From Nocardioides anomalus (lineage in GTDB: Bacteria; Actinomycetota; Actinomycetes; Propionibacteriales; Nocardioidaceae), in NCBI RefSeq assembly GCF_011046535.1, contig NZ_CP049257.1, forward strand, positions 4,464,001 through 4,528,000: a DNA stretch of 64,000 nt, in the 5' to 3' direction. Of this stretch, positions 23,996 to 32,697 are shown one piece after another. Made by a program: the position numbers and the translations under genes. The notes below the pieces were generated by a model. The model had not been told where the DNA came from and did no database searches. It saw nothing but the letters and a program-made list of their open reading frames with translations. Position 1 is the stretch's first letter; every line of letters starts with the position of its first letter.

Positions 23996-24844
23996 GTGAT
24001 CGACCGGACCGGCCTGGCGGAGTTCCTGCGGCTGCGCCGGACCGCGCTGCAGCCCGAGGACGTCGGACTGCCCCGTGGCGCCCGCCGCCGCACCCGCGGC
24101 CTGCGCCGCGAGGAGGTGGCCGCGCTCTGCCACATGTCGACCGACTACTACAGCCGCCTGGAGCAGGAGCGCGGACCACAGCCGTCGGAGCAGATGCTCG
24201 CCGCGATCGCCCAGGGGCTGCACCTCTCGCTGGCCGAGCGCGACCACCTGTTCCGGCTGGCCGGCCACCAGCCGCCCGTGCGAGGCACCGTCGGCGAGCA
24301 CATCAGCCCGGGGCTGCTGCGGATCTTCGACCGGCTGGTCGACACTCCCGCCGAGATCGTCACCGAGCTCGGCGAGGTGCTGCGCCAGACCCCGCTCGGG
24401 GTCGCGCTCACCGGTGACACCGCCTCGCTCCCCGGGCCGGCCCGGAGCATCGGCTACCGGTGGTTCACCGACGTCGACACCCGGGCGCTCCACCACCCCG
24501 ACGACCACGCGTTCCTCTCCCGGGTGTTCGCCTCCGGGCTGCGCGCGATCGCGGCCGAGCGCGGCCCGCGCTCGCGCGCCGCGCACCTGGCCGAGCTGCT
24601 GCTCGAGCAGAGCGAGGAGTTCCGCACGCTGTGGGCGACGCACGAGGTCGGCCTGCGACCGCAGGGGCTGAAGCGCTACGTGCACCCCGAGCTCGGCCGC
24701 CTCGACCTGCACTGCCAGGTCCTGGTCGACCCCGAGCAGGGCCACTCGCTGCTCGTCTACACCGCCGATCCGGGCAGCGAGAGCCACGAGAAGCTCAAGC
24801 TCCTCTCCGTCATCGGGACGCAGCGGCTCCCTCAGCCTGGCTGA
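23996..24844 (+). CDS. XRE-family regulator with MmyB-like ligand domain
   Basis: 282 residues. The N-terminal helix-turn-helix (about 5-85) contains the subfamily signature [20 protein letters not shown] and [13 protein letters not shown]. The C-terminal MmyB-like domain (105-275) is a PAS-like pocket reported to bind fatty acids in related proteins; [15 protein letters not shown] is its conserved strand. It is divergent from the SDR gene and probably regulates it and itself. The end overlaps the convergent permease gene by 35 bases. Confidence 0.9.
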   Translation: MIDRTGLAEFLRLRRTALQPEDVGLPRGARRRTRGLRREEVAALCHMSTDYYSRLEQERGPQPSEQMLAAIAQGLHLSLAERDHLFRLAGHQPPVRGTVGEHISPGLLRIFDRLVDTPAEIVTELGEVLRQTPLGVALTGDTASLPGPARSIGYRWFTDVDTRALHHPDDHAFLSRVFASGLRAIAAERGPRSRAAHLAELLLEQSEEFRTLWATHEVGLRPQGLKRYVHPELGRLDLHCQVLVDPEQGHSLLVYTADPGSESHEKLKLLSVIGTQRLPQPG

Positions 24845-26300
24845 CCCGGCTGTGGCGCCGGCCGTAGGCGAAGTAGACGACGAAGCCGATCGCCATCCAG
24901 ATCAGGAAGCGGGTCCAGGTCTCGCCCTTGAGGTTGAGCATCAGGTACAGGCACATGACGACCGCGAGCGTGGCCACGACCGGCGCGATCGGCGTGCGGA
25001 AGGCCCGCGGCAGGTCGGGGCGGGTCCGGCGCAGGATGACCACGCCGATGCTGACCAGGATGAAGGCGAAGAGGGTGCCGATGTTCACCAGGTCGGCCAG
25101 CGTGGTGAGGTCGACGAAGCCGGCGATGGCGGCGACGACGACGCCGGTGATCAGCGTGATGCGGTACGGCGTGCCGAAGGTCGGGTGCACCTTGCTCAGC
25201 CCGCGCGGGAGCAGCCCGTCACGGCCCATGGCGAAGGCCACGCGGGTCTGGCCGAGCATGAGGATCATGGCCACGACGACCAGGCCGATGCAGGCACCGA
25301 CGGAGATGAGGTCGCCCATCCAGTCCACGCCGACGGCCTTGAAGGCGGTGGCCAGCGGGGCGGCGTCGTCGGGGTCGATGTCCTCATACGGCTGGAGCCC
25401 GGTGACGACGAGGCTGACGGCGGCGTACAGCAGGGTGACGACGGCCAGCGAGCCGAGGATGCCGATCGGCACGTCCTTCTGCGGGTTCTTGGCCTCCTCG
25501 GCCGTGGTGGCCACGATGTCGAAGCCGATGAAGGCGAAGAACACGATCGCCGCGCCCGCGACCACGCCGCCGATGCCGTAGACCGCGGGCTCGATGCCGA
25601 GCAGCGTGGTGATGAGCGGGGTCTGCGCGAAGCCGCCGCCGCCGTCGGGGACCGGCTTGGACTCAGGGATGAACGGCGTCCAGTTCGACGGCGTGACCTT
25701 GGCGAAGCCGACCACGATGACCGCCGCGACGACGGCCAGCTTGATGGCCACGACCACCTGGTTGATCCGGCTGGAGAACTTGGTGCCGCGCACCAGCAGG
25801 CCCATGACCACGAGCGCGATGACGACGGCCGGCAGGTCGATGAAGCCGTCCGAGGCCGAGCTGATCGAGGCCGGCAGCTCGAACGGGGTGCCGTCCAGCA
25901 GCGACTGGAGGTAGCCCGAGAAGCTGACCGACAGGGCGGCCGCTCCGATGGTGAACTCCAGGACCAGGTCCCAGCCGATGATCCAGGCGACGAGCTCGCC
26001 CAGCGTGGCGTAGGAGAACGTGTAGGCGCTGCCGGCGACCGGGACGGTCGAGGCGAACTCGGCGTAGCAGAGCCCGGCCAGCCCGCACGCGACCGCGGCG
26101 ATGACGAAGCTCAGCGCCAGCGCCGGGCCGGAGTTGCTGGCCGCGACGGTGCCGGTCAGCACGAAGATGCCGGCGCCGATGATCACGCCGACGCCGAAGA
26201 CGGTGAGGTCGAGCGCCCCGAGGTCCTTGCGGAGCTTGGTCTCCGGGTCGTCGGTGTCCTCGATGGACTGCTCGATCGACTTCGTGCGGAACAGGCTCAT
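24810..26300 (-). CDS. APC-family amino acid permease
   Basis: 496 residues, with about 12-14 hydrophobic segments. LTVFGVGVIIGAGIFVLTGT near 30-50 is the first-helix motif that binds the amino-acid carboxylate in the APC/CAT group, and GFDIVATTAEEAKNP near 255-270 is the matching helix-6 signature. It is most similar in pattern to the cationic/branched amino-acid branch (YhdG, CAT-like). It would import amino acids by proton symport. There are no biosynthetic or catabolic genes nearby to suggest a specific substrate. Confidence 0.9.
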   Translation of the reverse strand: MSLFRTKSIEQSIEDTDDPETKLRKDLGALDLTVFGVGVIIGAGIFVLTGTVAASNSGPALALSFVIAAVACGLAGLCYAEFASTVPVAGSAYTFSYATLGELVAWIIGWDLVLEFTIGAAALSVSFSGYLQSLLDGTPFELPASISSASDGFIDLPAVVIALVVMGLLVRGTKFSSRINQVVVAIKLAVVAAVIVVGFAKVTPSNWTPFIPESKPVPDGGGGFAQTPLITTLLGIEPAVYGIGGVVAGAAIVFFAFIGFDIVATTAEEAKNPQKDVPIGILGSLAVVTLLYAAVSLVVTGLQPYEDIDPDDAAPLATAFKAVGVDWMGDLISVGACIGLVVVAMILMLGQTRVAFAMGRDGLLPRGLSKVHPTFGTPYRITLITGVVVAAIAGFVDLTTLADLVNIGTLFAFILVSIGVVILRRTRPDLPRAFRTPIAPVVATLAVVMCLYLMLNLKGETWTRFLIWMAIGFVVYFAYGRRHSRVSQAEGAAASR

Positions 26301-26332
26301 CTGGACTTGTTACCCCATCGGCGCGGCCCGCG

Positions 26333-28021
26333 TCACCGGTCCTTCTTGTGGCGGGGCTTCTTGCCCTGCTGGCCCGCGGGTGGCGCGTCGCCGGCGCGGT
26401 GCGGACGGCCGGGGCGCCCGGAGTCCTGGCGCAGCTTGATCGGACGCCCGCCGATGCGGGTGTTCTGCAGCCGTCCCCAGGTCTCTCCGGACAGCTCGGC
26501 CGGGAGCTCGACGAGGGAGAAGTCCGAGCGGATGGTGATGGCCCCGAAGTCGCGGCGGTTGAGGCCGCCCTCGTTGGCCAGCGCACCGACGATCTGCCGC
26601 GGCTCGACGCGGTGCTTGCGGCCCACGTCGATGCGGTACGTCGCGAAGCCGTCGCCCGGCTTGGGGTCGCGGTCGCGCACCGGGCGCTCGGGGCGCTCCG
26701 GCTCGGCGTCGAGCAGCAGCGGCTCGTCGCCCTGCAGGACCGCGGCCAGCGCGGCCGCGACGTCGAGCTCGGGGACGTCGTGCTCGCGGACGTAGTGCGC
26801 CACCACGTCGCGGAAGAAGTCGACCCGCTGCTGCTGGGCGAGCGCCTCGGTGATGGCGTCGTCGAAGCGGGTGAGGCGGGTGCTGTTGACGTCGTCGACG
26901 CTGGGCAGCGCCATCAGCTCGAGCGCGACGCCGTTGGCCTTCTCCAGGTGGCGCAGCAGGTAGCGCTCGCGCGGGGTCACGAAGGAGATCGCGTCGCCCT
27001 CGCGACCGGCACGACCGGTGCGGCCGATGCGGTGCACGTAGGACTCGGTGTCGGTCGGGATGTCGTAGTTGACGACGTGGCTGATGCGCTGCACGTCGAG
27101 GCCGCGGGCCGCGACGTCGGTGGCCACGAGCACGTCGAGCTCGCCGCTGCGCAGCTGGGCCACGGTCCGCTCCCGCACCGGCTGCGGCACGTCGCCGTTG
27201 ATGGCCACCGCGCTGAAGCCGCGGGCGCGCAGCTTCTCGGCCAGGGTCTCGGTCTCGTTCTTGGTCCGCACGAAGACGATGACCGCCTCGAAGGACTCGA
27301 CCTCGAGGATGCGGGTGAGCGCATCGAGCTTCTGGGGGTAGGAGACGACCAGGTAGCGCTGGCGCACGGTCGACGACGTCCGGGTCGTGGCCTCGACCTG
27401 GATCTCGGCCGGGTCGTCGAGGTAGGTCTCGGCCAGCCGCCGGATCTGCTTGGGCATGGTCGCGGAGAACAGCGCGACCTGCTTCTCGGCCGGGGTGTCG
27501 GCCAGGATCCGCTCGACGTCCTCGGCGAAGCCCATGTTGAGCATCTCGTCGGCCTCGTCGAGGACCAGGAACCGGATCCGCGAGAGGTCGAGGGTGCCCT
27601 TGTCGAGGTGGTCCATGATCCGCCCCGGCGTGCCCACCACGACGTGCACGCCGCGGCGCAGCGCGCTCAGCTGCACGCCGTACCCCTGGCCGCCGTAGAT
27701 GGGCAGCACCCGCACGCCGCCGACCTGCTCGGCGTACCGCTCGAAGGCCTCGGCCACCTGCACCGCCAGCTCGCGCGTCGGCGCCAGCACCAGTGCCTGC
27801 GGCTCCTTCTGCTCCAGGTCGAGCCGGGACAGCACCGGCAGCGCGAAGGCCGCGGTCTTGCCGGTGCCGGTCTGGGCCAGCCCGACCACGTCGCGCCCGG
27901 CCAGCAGCGGCGGGATGGTGGCGGCCTGGATGGGCGACGGCGTCTCGTAGCCGACGCTGGAGACCGCACCCAGCACGGCCTCGGACAGGCCGAGGTCGGC
28001 GAAGGTCTGGTCGGTGCTCAC
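26333..28021 (-). CDS. DEAD-box ATP-dependent RNA helicase (DeaD/CsdA-type)
   Basis: 562 residues from a GTG start. The helicase motifs are in order: Q-motif region ETPSPIQAATIP, Walker A AQTGTGKT near 50, Ia PTRELAVQV, DEAD in VLDEADEMLNMGF, SAT in FSATMPKQ, and motifs V-VI ARGLDVQRI and HRIGRTGRAGREG. The C-terminal 70 residues before the basic tail match a DbpA-type RNA-binding domain (YRIDVGRKHRVEPRQIVGAL). The lysine/arginine/glycine-rich end (GKKPRHKKD) is typical. Likely role: ribosome assembly and RNA decay, especially in the cold. Confidence 0.93.
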   Translation of the reverse strand: MSTDQTFADLGLSEAVLGAVSSVGYETPSPIQAATIPPLLAGRDVVGLAQTGTGKTAAFALPVLSRLDLEQKEPQALVLAPTRELAVQVAEAFERYAEQVGGVRVLPIYGGQGYGVQLSALRRGVHVVVGTPGRIMDHLDKGTLDLSRIRFLVLDEADEMLNMGFAEDVERILADTPAEKQVALFSATMPKQIRRLAETYLDDPAEIQVEATTRTSSTVRQRYLVVSYPQKLDALTRILEVESFEAVIVFVRTKNETETLAEKLRARGFSAVAINGDVPQPVRERTVAQLRSGELDVLVATDVAARGLDVQRISHVVNYDIPTDTESYVHRIGRTGRAGREGDAISFVTPRERYLLRHLEKANGVALELMALPSVDDVNSTRLTRFDDAITEALAQQQRVDFFRDVVAHYVREHDVPELDVAAALAAVLQGDEPLLLDAEPERPERPVRDRDPKPGDGFATYRIDVGRKHRVEPRQIVGALANEGGLNRRDFGAITIRSDFSLVELPAELSGETWGRLQNTRIGGRPIKLRQDSGRPGRPHRAGDAPPAGQQGKKPRHKKDR

Positions 28022-28035
28022 CTACCAACGGTAGG
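28021..28035. promoter_or_regulatory. Short dyad between helicase and APH-like genes
   Basis: CCTACC (28021-28026) and GGTAGG (28030-28035) flank AAC. It overlaps the helicase GTG by one base and sits just upstream of CAGACT (28038-28043), a weak -10 placed 6 bases before the APH-like ATG. Role unknown; it may simply be coincidence in a 28-base gap. Confidence 0.3.
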
Positions 28036-28049
28036 GGCAGACTCGGCCC

Positions 28050-28901
28050 ATGTCGCCATCCACGGCCCGCGACCTGCTCCTCGCCGAGCTCGGCCGCGGC
28101 GCCAGCGCGGCCCACCGACCCAACCACGCCGGCATCGGCAAGCTCTCCTTCGCCTGCCGGGTGGGTGCCACGAGGCTGTGGGCCCGGGTCGCCGCCGACC
28201 CCGACGAGGACCAGGCACTCACCACCTGGTCCCGGGTGGCGGGCGCCCTCGCCGAGCGCCACCACGCGCCGCCGGTCCTCGAGGTGCTCGAGGTCGGCGG
28301 GCGGACCACCCTCCTCTTCCCGTACGTCTACGCGCCGGTCGCCACGCACGGCGCCCTGCGCATCCGGCGAGACGAGGCCCGGACCGTCCTCGACCGGCTG
28401 CACGCCGACGTGGCCCTGGCCGACCAGCTCGGTGCGCCGAGCACGACCGCGGCGTGCTTCACCGCCGTGTGGCTGGACCGGTTCACCGCCGACCTCGGCG
28501 TGGTCGAGGGGTTCGTCCCACCCGACGTGCACGCCTACCTGGCCGACGAGGTGGCCGACCTGGCCGAGCGCGTCGCGGCGCTGGACACCCCCGCCGCCGC
28601 GGCCGTGCACGGCGACCCCTGGCCCGAGAACTGGCTCGCCGGCCCCGACCGGCTGTGGCTGCTGGACTGGGAGGACCTCGCCGTCGGCGACCCGGTCCTC
28701 GACGAAGCCGTGCTCCTCCACCACACCGGTGCGCCCTGGCCGGCCGGCCCGGCGCACGACGTGGCCCGCCGCGCGCTGCTGCTCGACGACGCGCTCGACG
28801 TGGCCGCGGACTGGGTCGAGGCGTCGGACCCGACCGTGCGCCGGGCCAAGGAGGCGGCGTACCTGCGCGGGCTGGAGGCCTACCGAGCAGCGCTCAGCTG
28901 A
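28050..28901 (+). CDS. Aminoglycoside phosphotransferase (APH)-fold kinase
   Basis: 283 residues. The C-lobe carries the Brenner-type motif HGDPWPENWL near 189-198, with the catalytic Asp, and the metal-binding LLDWEDLAVGDP near 207-218, the pair that defines APH/choline-kinase-like proteins. The N-lobe lysine region is less clear. Phosphorylates a small molecule or protein of unknown identity; calling it an antibiotic-resistance gene would not be justified. It is divergent from the helicase gene with 28 bases between, and is preceded by a weak leaderless-type -10. Confidence 0.8.
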   Translation: MSPSTARDLLLAELGRGASAAHRPNHAGIGKLSFACRVGATRLWARVAADPDEDQALTTWSRVAGALAERHHAPPVLEVLEVGGRTTLLFPYVYAPVATHGALRIRRDEARTVLDRLHADVALADQLGAPSTTAACFTAVWLDRFTADLGVVEGFVPPDVHAYLADEVADLAERVAALDTPAAAAVHGDPWPENWLAGPDRLWLLDWEDLAVGDPVLDEAVLLHHTGAPWPAGPAHDVARRALLLDDALDVAADWVEASDPTVRRAKEAAYLRGLEAYRAALS

Positions 28902-28904
28902 GGC

Positions 28905-29375
28905 TCACGAGAACAGCCGGCGGAAGAACCCCTTCTTGCGCTCCCACCCGTGCTGCTCGAGGTAGCCGAAGAGCGGCTGCTTGATCTTGTCGGTGTCGAA
29001 GGAGTAGACGACCGGCGCGACGCCGATGCCCTCCTCCGTCTTGTTCACGCCACCGAACTCGAAGGAGAACTCCTTCTTCTTCTCCTTGCCCTTGAAGAGG
29101 GACTTCTCGGCGTGCAGCCCGTCGCCGTCGAGCGAGGCCCGGGTGGTGTGCTCCTCGTCCTCGACGTCGAACTGGTGCTCACCCTCGTCGAGCTCGACCT
29201 CGAGCCGGTAGTCGCGGTCGATGTGGGTCACCTCGGTCGGGTAGAGGGAGGTGGCCTTGACGATGTCCCAGGTCCCGACGATCGTCTGGCCCTCGACGCT
29301 GTAGGTGAAGGGCTGGTCGGGCCGGTTGAGCGACGGTACGCCGGCGAGCAGCTCGGCGAGCGGGGTGGCGGTCAC
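28905..29375 (-). CDS. Conserved hypothetical protein, 156 residues
   Basis: I do not recognise a named domain. The protein has no signal peptide or membrane segment. It has alternating beta-strand-like stretches with many acidic residues in the middle (EVELDEGEHQFDVEDEEH) and a lysine-rich turn (FKGKEKKKEFSFEFGG), ending in a basic tail (WERKKGFFRRLFS). The pattern suggests an all-beta, lipocalin-like cytosolic barrel. Its GTG start is preceded by TAGATT at leaderless spacing. It is convergent with the APH-like gene, 3 bases from its stop, and 20 bases from the end of glmS, so it is probably a unit of its own. Confidence 0.7.
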   Translation of the reverse strand: MTATPLAELLAGVPSLNRPDQPFTYSVEGQTIVGTWDIVKATSLYPTEVTHIDRDYRLEVELDEGEHQFDVEDEEHTTRASLDGDGLHAEKSLFKGKEKKKEFSFEFGGVNKTEEGIGVAPVVYSFDTDKIKQPLFGYLEQHGWERKKGFFRRLFS

Positions 29376-29381
29376 GGACCG

Positions 29382-29387
29382 AATCTA
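29382..29387 (-). promoter_or_regulatory. -10 element, leaderless promoter of the 156-residue gene
   Basis: On the minus strand TAGATT is followed by six bases (CGGTCC) and the GTG start codon at 29375. There is no ribosome binding site. Confidence 0.5.
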
Positions 29388-29395
29388 GGCGGTCC

Positions 29396-31219
29396 TCACT
29401 CGACCGTGACGGACTTGGCCAGGTTGCGGGGCTTGTCGATGTCATGACCCAGCGCCGCGGCGGCGTGGTAGGCGAGCAGCTGCAGCGCGACCGTGAGCAG
29501 GACGGCGTCCAGCTCGCGCTCGGAGCGCGGCACGTCGATGCGGGAGACCTCGGCCTGGGAGGGCAGGTCGCCGAGGTCGACGGCGGCGTGGGTGAGGACG
29601 ACGAGGGGGCCGCCGCGGGCGGCGATCTCGTGCAGGGCGGCCACGTTGCGCTCGGTCAGCTCGTCGTCGGGGACGACGGCGACGGTCGGCACGGCGGGCG
29701 AGATCAGGGCGAGCGGACCGTGCTTGAGCTCGGAGGTCTGGTAGGCCTCGGCGTGGCGGTAGGTGATCTCCTTGAACTTCTGGGCGCCCTCGCGGGCGAC
29801 GGGGTAGCCGCGGACCCGGCCCACGAAGAACAGCGACTCGGCCTCGGCCAGGCGGGCCGCCACCGGGACGAGCTGGTCCTCGAGCGCGAGCACCTCGCCC
29901 AGCTGCTCGGGCAGCCGCTGCAGGGCCTGGACCAGCCGACGGCCGTCGGCGATCGAGAGGTCGCGCACCCGGCCGAGCTGGAGCGCGAGCAGGCTGAAAG
30001 CCAGGTGCATCGTGGTCAGCGCCTTGGTCGAGGCCACCGCGACCTCGGGACCGGCGTGGAGGTAGATGCCGCGGCCGGCCTCGCGGGCGATGGCCGAGCC
30101 GACCACGTTCACCAACCCGACGACCTGGCCACCCTTGCGGCGGATCTCCTGCACCGCGAGCAGGGTGTCGACGGTCTCGCCGGACTGGCTCACGGCGACG
30201 TACAGCGTGTCCGGCTCGATGATCGGGTTGCGGTAGCGGAACTCGCTGGCCGACTCCGCGTCGGCGGGCACGCGGGCGAGCTCCTCGATGAGGCCGGCGC
30301 CCATCTGCCCGACGTAGTACGCCGAGCCGCAGCCGAGCACCTTGACCCGCCGCACCGCGCGCAGGTCGCGGGCGTCCAGGTCGAGCCCGCCCAGGTGGGA
30401 GGTGCCGAACCGCTCGTCGAGCCGGCCGCGCAGCACCCGCTCGGCCGCCTCGGGCTGCTCGAGCATCTCCTTGCGCATGAACGACTCGTGCTGCCCCGCG
30501 TCGTACGCCGCCGGGTCGATGTCCAGGTCGACGGCCTGGTGGTGCCCGGTGCTGGTGAAGCCGTCCGCGGTGATGGTGGCCAGCTCGCCGTCCTCGAGGT
30601 GGACCACGCGGGTCGTGTAGCGCACCAGCGCGGCCAGGTCCGAGGCCACGAACATCTCGTGGTCGCCGACCCCGATCAGCAGCGGGCTGCCGTTGCGGGC
30701 CACCACGACCCGGTCGGGGTACGCCGCGTGCAGGACGGCCAGGCCGTAGGTGCCCTCGACCCGGGCCAGCGCCTCAGTCACCCGCTCCTCGAGCGTGTCG
30801 GCCTCGGAGCGCCCGATGAGGTGGGCCAGCACCTCGGTGTCGGTGTCGGACAGCAGGTCGACGCCGGCCTCGGTCAGCTCGGCCCGCAGCGCGGCGGCGT
30901 TGTCGATGATCCCGTTGTGGACGACGGCGACGTCGCCCTTGGTGTCGGTGTGCGGGTGGGCGTTGACGTCGGTGGCGGGCCCGTGGGTGGCCCAGCGGGT
31001 GTGGCCGACCCCGACCTTGCCGGCGAACCGCTTGGGCAGCGCCTCGGCGAGGTCGCGGACCCGGCCGGCCTTCTTGACCACCCGCAGCCGGCCCTCGCGC
31101 CCGGGGCCGAGCACGGCCAGCCCGGCCGAGTCGTAGCCGCGGTGCTCCAGGCGCCCCAGCCCCTCCACCAGCAGCGGCGCGGCCTGCTGGCTCCCGACGT
31201 ACCCGACGATCCCGCACAT
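29396..31219 (-). CDS. glmS: Glutamine--fructose-6-phosphate aminotransferase (isomerising)
   Basis: 607 residues, full length. It makes glucosamine-6-phosphate from fructose-6-phosphate and glutamine, the first step to UDP-GlcNAc and peptidoglycan. Cys2 (MCGIVGYVG) is the N-terminal nucleophile of the glutaminase domain (1-235), with GHTRWATHGP following. Two SIS sugar-isomerase domains span about 285-430 and 455-597, with GCGSAYYVGQMG and SQSGETVDTLLAV. The conserved end LAKSVTVE is intact. No glmS ribozyme is apparent upstream; the 9 bases before it separate it from a small gene on the same strand. Confidence 0.96.
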   Translation of the reverse strand: MCGIVGYVGSQQAAPLLVEGLGRLEHRGYDSAGLAVLGPGREGRLRVVKKAGRVRDLAEALPKRFAGKVGVGHTRWATHGPATDVNAHPHTDTKGDVAVVHNGIIDNAAALRAELTEAGVDLLSDTDTEVLAHLIGRSEADTLEERVTEALARVEGTYGLAVLHAAYPDRVVVARNGSPLLIGVGDHEMFVASDLAALVRYTTRVVHLEDGELATITADGFTSTGHHQAVDLDIDPAAYDAGQHESFMRKEMLEQPEAAERVLRGRLDERFGTSHLGGLDLDARDLRAVRRVKVLGCGSAYYVGQMGAGLIEELARVPADAESASEFRYRNPIIEPDTLYVAVSQSGETVDTLLAVQEIRRKGGQVVGLVNVVGSAIAREAGRGIYLHAGPEVAVASTKALTTMHLAFSLLALQLGRVRDLSIADGRRLVQALQRLPEQLGEVLALEDQLVPVAARLAEAESLFFVGRVRGYPVAREGAQKFKEITYRHAEAYQTSELKHGPLALISPAVPTVAVVPDDELTERNVAALHEIAARGGPLVVLTHAAVDLGDLPSQAEVSRIDVPRSERELDAVLLTVALQLLAYHAAAALGHDIDKPRNLAKSVTVE

Positions 31220-31228
31220 GGCGTTGTC

Positions 31229-31492
31229 CTATCCGTAGACGATCCGCCGCAGCTGGCGCTCGCTCAGGGCGGGCGCCGCGACGACGCGGTGGGCGAGCTC
31301 CTCGGCCAGGGCGGCGAAGATCTCGGGGTTGCGGGCGCCGTAGGTCTTCAGCTCCGCGTGCCGCCGCCGGACGTAGGCCTCGAGCGGCTCGGCGTGGAAG
31401 GCCACCACGTCCTCGACCACCCGGGCGGCGTCCGGCGCCGAGAGCCCGGTCGTGCGGACCACGTGGTCCACGAGCGCTCGGTCGACAGGCAC
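31229..31492 (-). CDS. Small conserved hypothetical protein upstream of glmS
   Basis: 87 residues, all helical, from a GTG start chosen because similarity-like composition begins there (PVDRALVDHVVRTTGLSA). The reading frame is open further upstream without a better start. The C-terminal stretch LAHRVVAAPALSERQLRRIV resembles a small cytosolic family found in many bacteria, recalled only from general pattern. It lies 9 bases upstream of glmS on the same strand, so glmS is probably transcribed through it. Confidence 0.6.
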   Translation of the reverse strand: MPVDRALVDHVVRTTGLSAPDAARVVEDVVAFHAEPLEAYVRRRHAELKTYGARNPEIFAALAEELAHRVVAAPALSERQLRRIVYG

Positions 31493-31561
31493 CTGGCCAC
31501 GATGACCACTGGCGCCGACGAACCGCAACTTCCTGCCCGGATTCGGGCAAGAGACCCCCAA

Positions 31562-31581
31562 CATGGGCGATTTTCGCCATG
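31562..31581 (+). promoter_or_regulatory. Imperfect dyad upstream of the 45-residue gene
   Basis: CATGGGCGA (31562-31570) and TCGCCATG (31574-31581) are reverse complements except for one extra G. It lies between two divergently transcribed small genes, about 26 bases upstream of a candidate -10 (TATCTT, 31607-31612). Two copies of AGTGAAC (31614-31620 and 31625-31631), 11 bases apart, follow. Confidence 0.4.
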
Positions 31582-31646
31582 CGGCAGGCGAGATGTCCGG
31601 GGCTGGTATCTTGAGTGAACAGAAAGTGAACGGGAGGTGTCCCACA

Positions 31647-31784
31647 ATGAACGACAACGAGACCGAGCGGCTCGAGATGCGCTGGCTGCCGGTGGTCGAC
31701 GCCGCGGGGCGCACCCGCATGGAGGCCACCTGGGTCCCCGTCGGCGCCGCTGCGCAGCACGCCGCGATCAGCCACGCCGCCTGA
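31647..31784 (+). CDS. Small conserved actinobacterial protein, 45 residues
   Basis: Begins with ATG after GGGAGGTG (a good Shine-Dalgarno sequence 7-8 bases upstream) and reads MNDNETERLEMRWLPVVDAA, then GRTRMEATWVPVG. The core MRWLPVVDAAGRTRMEATW has the look of a conserved short actinobacterial protein family whose function I do not know. It has its own promoter-like region upstream and a perfect 14-bp hairpin 40 bases after its stop, so it appears to be an independent, well-insulated gene. No membrane segment or metal motif. Confidence 0.65.
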   Translation: MNDNETERLEMRWLPVVDAAGRTRMEATWVPVGAAAQHAAISHAA

Positions 31785-31824
31785 GGCGTACCCAGGCGGG
31801 TCCCACGCTCAACCCAGCACGAGT

Positions 31825-31857
31825 CGACGGCCGGACGCACTCCGCGTCCGGCCGTCG
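31825..31857 (+). terminator. Strong hairpin terminator
   Basis: CGACGGCCGGACGC (31825-31838) and its exact reverse complement (31844-31857) form a 14-bp stem with a 5-base loop ACTCC. It lies downstream of the 45-residue gene and upstream of the yceI promoter region, separating the two. Confidence 0.7.
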
Positions 31858-31889
31858 GCGCGTGCGCACTGGTCTGGACCGGGAATCAA

Positions 31890-31907
31890 AACGGACCTCG
31901 GTCCGTT
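31890..31907 (+). promoter_or_regulatory. Perfect palindrome in the yceI promoter region
   Basis: AACGGACC (31890-31897) and GGTCCGTT (31900-31907) flank TC. A direct repeat TTGAAGTTTGAA follows at 31915-31926. Both lie within 75 bases of the yceI start. The perfect 8-bp arms look like a TetR- or MarR-class operator; no regulator gene is adjacent. Confidence 0.5.
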
Positions 31908-31961
31908 ACGGTGCTTGAAGTTTGAACGACAGGCGTCCAGACCTTCTCCCAGGAGCACAGC

Positions 31962-32546
31962 ATGAGCACCGACTTCGACCCCGCCACCAGCGTCCTCAGC
32001 GACATCTCCGGCGACTACACCATCGACCCGGCCCACACCCGCCTCGGCTTCAGCGCCCGGCACGCGATGGTCGCCACGGTCCGCGGCCAGTTCAACGACT
32101 TCACCGGCACCGCGCACGTCGACACCGCCAACCCGGCCAACTCCAAGGTCGAGCTGAGCATCGTGGCCGACAGCATCAGCACGGGCAGCGAGCAGCGCGA
32201 CGGCCACCTCCGCTCGGGCGACTTCTTCGAGTCCGAGCAGTTCCCGAACATCACCTTCACCTCGACGTCGGTCGAGCGCGACGGCGACGACTGGAGCATC
32301 ACCGGCGACCTGACCATCAAGGGCGTGACCCACTCCATCGAGGTCCCCTTCGAGTACACCGGCTCGGCCACCGACCCCTTCGGCAACACCCGCATCGGCT
32401 TCGAGGGCAAGGCCACCCTGCTCCGCAAGGACTGGGGCCTGTCCTGGAACGCCGCGCTGGAGACCGGCGGCGTGCTGGTCTCGGACAAGATCAAGCTCGA
32501 GTTCGACGTCTCGGCCATCAAGAACGCCGAGGGCGAGCAGGCCTGA
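31962..32546 (+). CDS. YceI-family lipid-binding protein
   Basis: 194 residues, cytosolic: there is no signal peptide, unlike E. coli YceI. The lipocalin-like barrel shows the family blocks YTIDPAHTRLGFSARHAMVA, then RGQFNDFTGT, RDGHLRSGDFFESEQFPNIT and LTIKGVTHSIEVPFEY. Members bind isoprenoid chains, and some are induced by acid or redox stress. It has an AGGAG ribosome binding site 8 bases before the ATG, a promoter region with palindromic sites and a 17-bp terminator hairpin behind it, so it is a single-gene unit. Confidence 0.93.
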   Translation: MSTDFDPATSVLSDISGDYTIDPAHTRLGFSARHAMVATVRGQFNDFTGTAHVDTANPANSKVELSIVADSISTGSEQRDGHLRSGDFFESEQFPNITFTSTSVERDGDDWSITGDLTIKGVTHSIEVPFEYTGSATDPFGNTRIGFEGKATLLRKDWGLSWNAALETGGVLVSDKIKLEFDVSAIKNAEGEQA

Positions 32547-32580
32547 CCTCAGGTCCACCAGCACTACGCACCACCACCGC

Positions 32581-32618
32581 CCGAGGGGCGGGCGCCGCAG
32601 TCGGCGCCCGCCCCTCGG
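32581..32618 (+). terminator. Strong hairpin terminator after yceI
   Basis: CCGAGGGGCGGGCGCCG (32581-32597) and its exact reverse complement (32602-32618) form a 17-bp stem closed by a 4-base loop (CAGT), 35 bases after the yceI stop. There is no U tract, as is usual for GC-rich actinobacteria. Confidence 0.75.
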
Positions 32619-32697
32619 CGCGTCCGGACGCTTGTCCCGGCTCCTCGAGGACAAAAGGGGTGGCCCGCGGGGCGTCGGGCCCGGTCCACTGCTCCTC

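Noticed and set aside
28050..28901. Aminoglycoside resistance gene
   Set aside because: Only the generic APH-fold motifs are present; the family covers many small-molecule kinases and nothing nearby suggests resistance.
29396..31228. glmS ribozyme or other riboswitch upstream of glmS
   Set aside because: Only 9 bases separate glmS from the small upstream gene and no conserved ribozyme core is visible.
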